Positions 4,734-7,051 of a stretch of 7,051 bases of DNA are shown here, piece after piece (within the stretch, counting starts at the first letter, position 1; the number at the start of each line of letters is the position of its first letter). Both the position numbers and the translations under genes were made by a program. The stretch is from an uncultured Streptococcus sp. GTDB lineage: Bacteria > Bacillota > Bacilli > Lactobacillales > Streptococcaceae. The notes below the pieces were generated by a model, which searched no databases, was not told where the DNA came from, and saw only the letters and a program-made list of their open reading frames with translations. The DNA is taken from positions 1 through 7,051 of the forward strand of contig NZ_CALHWC010000129.1 of NCBI RefSeq assembly GCF_938036805.1, written 5' to 3'.

Positions 4734-5606
4734 CTAAGCTTTACCACTATTTCCTGTGACAGGAGCAAATGTTGGCAGCGCCACTCCTTCTTTTAGCAGG
4801 GCTTCATGGTAGAGCCTGTAAAAAATATGGTAGATACTGGTCTGCATGCCGCCCTCTACTGTCAAGCTGACCCGAAAATTAAACTGGCCATTAGCGGCCA
4901 TCTGCGGGCCTAGAATATCAGGCTCCTTCATAATCTCTGGATGCTCTGGCACAGCTTCCTGATTGACAGCGGCGATAATCCGATAAATCTCATCCAAATC
5001 CGTCTCGGCATAGATAGGAATATCAATCAAAACCCGCATATCGCCACGGGAAAGATTGCTTACAACGGTGATATTTCGATTGGGCACAAAGTGAAGAGTT
5101 CCGTCCGCATCGCGTACCTGCGTAGTACGAATCCCAACACTGACAACCGTTCCCGCGATATTGATAGCACCATTGGTCAAGCGAACATTGTCCCCTACAT
5201 CCAACTGACGCTCTAAGAGAATAAAGAAACCATTGACTAGGTCGGACAGAAAGCCCTGCGCTCCCATCCCAATTGCCACACCAGCAATCCCTGCCCCAGC
5301 CAAAAGACTTGAGACCGGCATACCCAAAATGGATAAAACCCAATAGAACAAGAGAAAATAAAGTACATAATTGAGCAAATTCTCAATTAGGCGCATAATG
5401 GTCTTTTGCCGAGCCGCATCCTGCCGAGATAATTTCAAAGATGGCGCAATCAGTCTAGTCACAAACAGATGGAGAATTTTCTTAGCCACCCAAAATAGTA
5501 AACATAAAAAGACCAAGGAGACGAATTTCGAAAACACATCATCCAGAATAGCTGACCAGTCAAATTGCTGGAAATAGCGCGTAAAGACATTCCCATTAGC
5601 TGTCAT
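4734..5606 (-). CDS. Small-conductance mechanosensitive channel, MscS family
   Basis: This inner-membrane channel is predicted to open under membrane tension and release solutes on osmotic down-shock. The 290-residue protein has three membrane segments: TM1 about 28-49, TM2 about 77-96, and the pore-lining TM3 about 98-131. TM3 is the Gly/Ala-rich stretch AGAGIAGVAIGMGAQGFLSD followed by LVNGFFILLE. The beta domain follows, with DVGDNVRL and FVPNRNITVVSNLSR, the conserved MscS surface near the cytosolic vestibule, then the alpha/beta C-terminal cage ending at FAPVTG. Length is typical of the minimal seven-subunit E. coli MscS type. The ATG at 5606 has AGGAGG (5612-5617) 5 nt upstream. It is transcribed divergently from sstT, with 163 nt between their start codons. 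A repeat element with terminator features lies 58 nt past the stop. In some streptococci MscS proteins export glutamate; that role cannot be judged here. Confidence 0.93.
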   Translation of the reverse strand: MTANGNVFTRYFQQFDWSAILDDVFSKFVSLVFLCLLFWVAKKILHLFVTRLIAPSLKLSRQDAARQKTIMRLIENLLNYVLYFLLFYWVLSILGMPVSSLLAGAGIAGVAIGMGAQGFLSDLVNGFFILLERQLDVGDNVRLTNGAINIAGTVVSVGIRTTQVRDADGTLHFVPNRNITVVSNLSRGDMRVLIDIPIYAETDLDEIYRIIAAVNQEAVPEHPEIMKEPDILGPQMAANGQFNFRVSLTVEGGMQTSIYHIFYRLYHEALLKEGVALPTFAPVTGNSGKA

Positions 5607-5639
5607 TCTTTCCTCCTATGAGATACAAAAATCTTATTC

Positions 5640-5648
5640 ATTATACCA
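5640..5648 (-). promoter_or_regulatory. Extended -10 promoter of mscS
   Basis: TGG-TATAAT on the minus strand (5648-5640) is a consensus -10 with the TGn extension, 33 nt before the mscS ATG. The best -35 at 17-bp spacing is a poor TGATTA (5663-5668), so recognition probably rests on the extended -10. Confidence 0.65.
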
Positions 5649-5708
5649 CAAAGGACGGCGGATAATCATCAAAGCGGCCTTATTCTGTATAGGGTATACC
5701 AAAAAATA

Positions 5709-5737
5709 TTGATTTTATACGACCTCTAGCGTATAGT
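5709..5737 (+). promoter_or_regulatory. Promoter of sstT
   Basis: TTGATT (5709-5714) and TATAGT (5732-5737) are separated by 17 bp, 32 nt upstream of the sstT ATG. A palindrome GGTATACC (5693-5700) lies just upstream, between this and the divergent mscS promoter. A regulatory role for it is only possible, not shown. Confidence 0.7.
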
Positions 5738-5769
5738 GGAAAGCAGTTTATTTTAGAAAGGGAGCTCCT

Positions 5770-6985
5770 ATGTTTCATCGAATTCTTTCTGCTTGGAATC
5801 GCGCCAATCTTATCAAACGGATTTCCATTGGAATTGTCACAGGCGCCCTGCTGGCCCTCATCTTCCCACAAGCCAGCGCCATTAGCCTACTAGGCCAAAT
5901 CTTTGTCGGTGGCCTAAAAGCTATCGCACCACTGCTCGTTTTTACCCTCGTTGCCAATGCTCTCTCAGCACCAAAAAGGGCAGAAAAGCAATATGAAAAC
6001 CGTCATTATCCTCTATCTAATAGGGACTTTTGCAGCTGCCCTTGTCGCTGTCCTCACCAACTATGTCTTTCCTGTGACCATCGAGCTGACTGCTGCCAGC
6101 TCAGAAGTCAGTCCACCAGAAGGCATCGGCCAGGTTCTGAGCAATCTCCTCCTCAATCTTGTCGATAATCCAATCAACGCCCTGACCAAGGCCAATTATA
6201 TCGGGATTCTGTCTTGGGCAGTTGTCTTTGGGGTGGCCATGCGAGAGGCCAGTCAGCAAAGTAAAGAACTCTTAAGAACACTGGCAGATATCACTTCGAA
6301 GATTGTCGAATGGATCATCAATCTAGCTCCCTTTGGTATTTTAGGGCTGGTGTACACGACCATTTCTGACAAAGGATTTGAAGCACTCAAGAGCTACGGC
6401 ATGCTCCTTCTCCTATTACTGGGTTCCATGGCTCTTGTTGCGCTGGTCGTTAACCCCTTGATTGTCTTCATTATGCTTCGGAAAAATCCTTATCCACTGG
6501 TTTGGCGCTGCTTAAAAGTCAGCGGCGTCACCGCCTTTCTCACTCGTAGTTCGGCTGCCAATATCCCTGTTAATATGAAACTGTGTCGAGATTTGGGCCT
6601 CAATCCTGAAACCTACTCGGTCTCTATCCCACTCGGTTCAACCATCAACATGGCGGGAGCAGCGGTGACAATCAATACGCTGACCCTTGCAGCGGCCAAT
6701 ACACTGGGCATTCAGGTGGACTTCGGAACAGCCTTGGTGCTCAGTATCGTTGCGGCCATTTCCGCCTGCGGGGCTTCTGGAGTGGCTGGAGGCTCGCTTC
6801 TCCTGATTCCTGTGGCTTGTAGCCTCTTTGGCATCCCAAACGATCTGGCCATGCAAGTCGTCAGCGTTGGTTTTGTTATCGGCGTCATCCAAGACTCTTG
6901 CGAAACTGCCCTCAACTCATCCACAGACGTGCTTTTTACAGCTGTTGCTGAAATGAGCGCCTGGCCCAAGGAAAAACGTTATTAA
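5770..6985 (+). pseudogene. sstT: SstT serine/threonine:Na+ symporter, frameshifted near codon 66
   Basis: SstT is a DAACS-family membrane transporter importing serine and threonine with Na+. Two frames together cover the family end to end. Frame one (5770 to about 5965) gives MFHRILSAWNRANLIKRI through APLLVFTLVANAL. The second frame (from about 5963) gives SQHQKGQKSNMKTVI onward, with the DAACS hallmarks LTRSSAANIPVNMKLC, SIPLGSTINMAGAA and QDSCETALNSSTDVLFTA, and stops at 6985. In the starting frame translation ends at 6168 after 132 residues, the last 66 being unrelated. Restoring two bases in CTCTCTC (about 5960-5966) yields a gapless 405-residue protein of normal length. The ATG at 5770 has a GGGAG site 5 nt upstream and a good promoter. 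No other lesion is visible, so this is a recent mutation, a switchable tract or a sequencing error. Restart at ATG 5993 would lose the first membrane segments. Confidence 0.9.
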
Positions 6986-6995
6986 ACAAAGCGCT

Positions 6996-7051
6996 GAGAC
7001 TGGGACAAAAGTCCTAGCCTCTCAATTGTCTTTGGATTGTCGAGCAAGACG
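6996..7051. repeat. MITE-like repeat, copy B, cut by the window edge and inverted relative to copy A
   Basis: These 56 bp match the reverse complement of 4616-4671 at 54 positions. The two differences weaken the hairpin base (GAGACT instead of GAGGCT) and alter one base of TTGGAATGTC. The copy begins 10 nt after the sstT stop, so sstT meets the same end of the element that mscS meets. This portion has no T-run, so an sstT terminator, if built as in copy A, should lie beyond the window. Confidence 0.85.

Noticed and set aside
4406..4768. N-terminal extension of the WYL regulator to 420 residues
   Set aside because: The extension would be coded by the promoter and the MITE-like repeat. The ATG at 4405 has a good ribosome site and begins the expected helix.
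5023..5343. 106-codon minus-strand frame inside mscS
   Set aside because: It is a shifted shadow of the strongly supported MscS frame, with implausible Trp/Cys-rich composition.
5971..5980. Programmed frameshift at CCAAAAAGGG in sstT
   Set aside because: A -1 slip on this A-run leads to the wrong frame; +1 or -2 is needed. The homology switch lies upstream in the CT tract, and SstT is not known to use recoding.
1..7051. CRISPR array, tRNA, rRNA, insertion sequence with transposase, or phage genes
   Set aside because: I saw no regularly spaced direct repeats, no tRNA cloverleaf or CCA end, no rRNA motifs and no transposase or integrase frame on either strand.

Overview
The window looks like chromosomal DNA of an oral Streptococcus, most likely the sanguinis/gordonii group. 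The basis is protein similarity recalled from memory: GrpE, HrcA and SstT read as close variants of the pneumococcal and viridans proteins. The two-CIRCE control of hrcA-grpE-dnaK, strong AAGGAGG ribosome sites, and short repeats of the 'GAGGCTGGGACAAAAGTCC' type also fit. I cannot fix the species without a search.

Layout, left to right. (1) Positions 1-2240 hold a heat-shock operon on the minus strand. It runs from a promoter framed by two CIRCE operators (2131-2240) through hrcA (TTG start) and grpE to the first 18 codons of dnaK, which leaves the window. The 379-nt grpE-dnaK gap has no gene but is packed with inverted repeats: a hairpin over the grpE stop codon, a second hairpin at 331-353, and a 112-bp branched MITE/BOX-like element at 97-208. 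(2) Positions 2267-4456 hold a three-gene minus-strand unit: a WYL-domain regulator, a GyrI-like protein and a ClbS/DfsB-family protein. The last two are nearly contiguous. A TGACA-N5-TGTCA inverted repeat lies in front of the GyrI-like gene, and a one-mismatch copy lies in the regulator's own promoter. Both downstream families include enzymes reported to open cyclopropane-type DNA-alkylating genotoxins, so a detoxification module controlled by its own regulator is the most interesting hypothesis here. (3) Positions 4492-4675 hold a 183-bp MITE-like repeat made of three hairpins with terminal inverted repeats. (4) Positions 4734-6985 hold two divergent genes: an MscS-type mechanosensitive channel (minus) and the serine/threonine:Na+ symporter gene sstT (plus). 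sstT carries a frameshift best explained by loss of one CT unit from a CTCTCTC tract. (5) At 6996-7051 a second copy of the repeat begins, inverted relative to the first, so that mscS and sstT each run into the same end of the element.

How the parts work together. HrcA represses its own operon through CIRCE, and GrpE and DnaK form the chaperone machine. The CIRCE copy farther upstream also has the shape of an intrinsic terminator for the ClbS-like gene, which would separate the two minus-strand units. The channel and the transporter share only a divergent promoter region and have no evident functional link.
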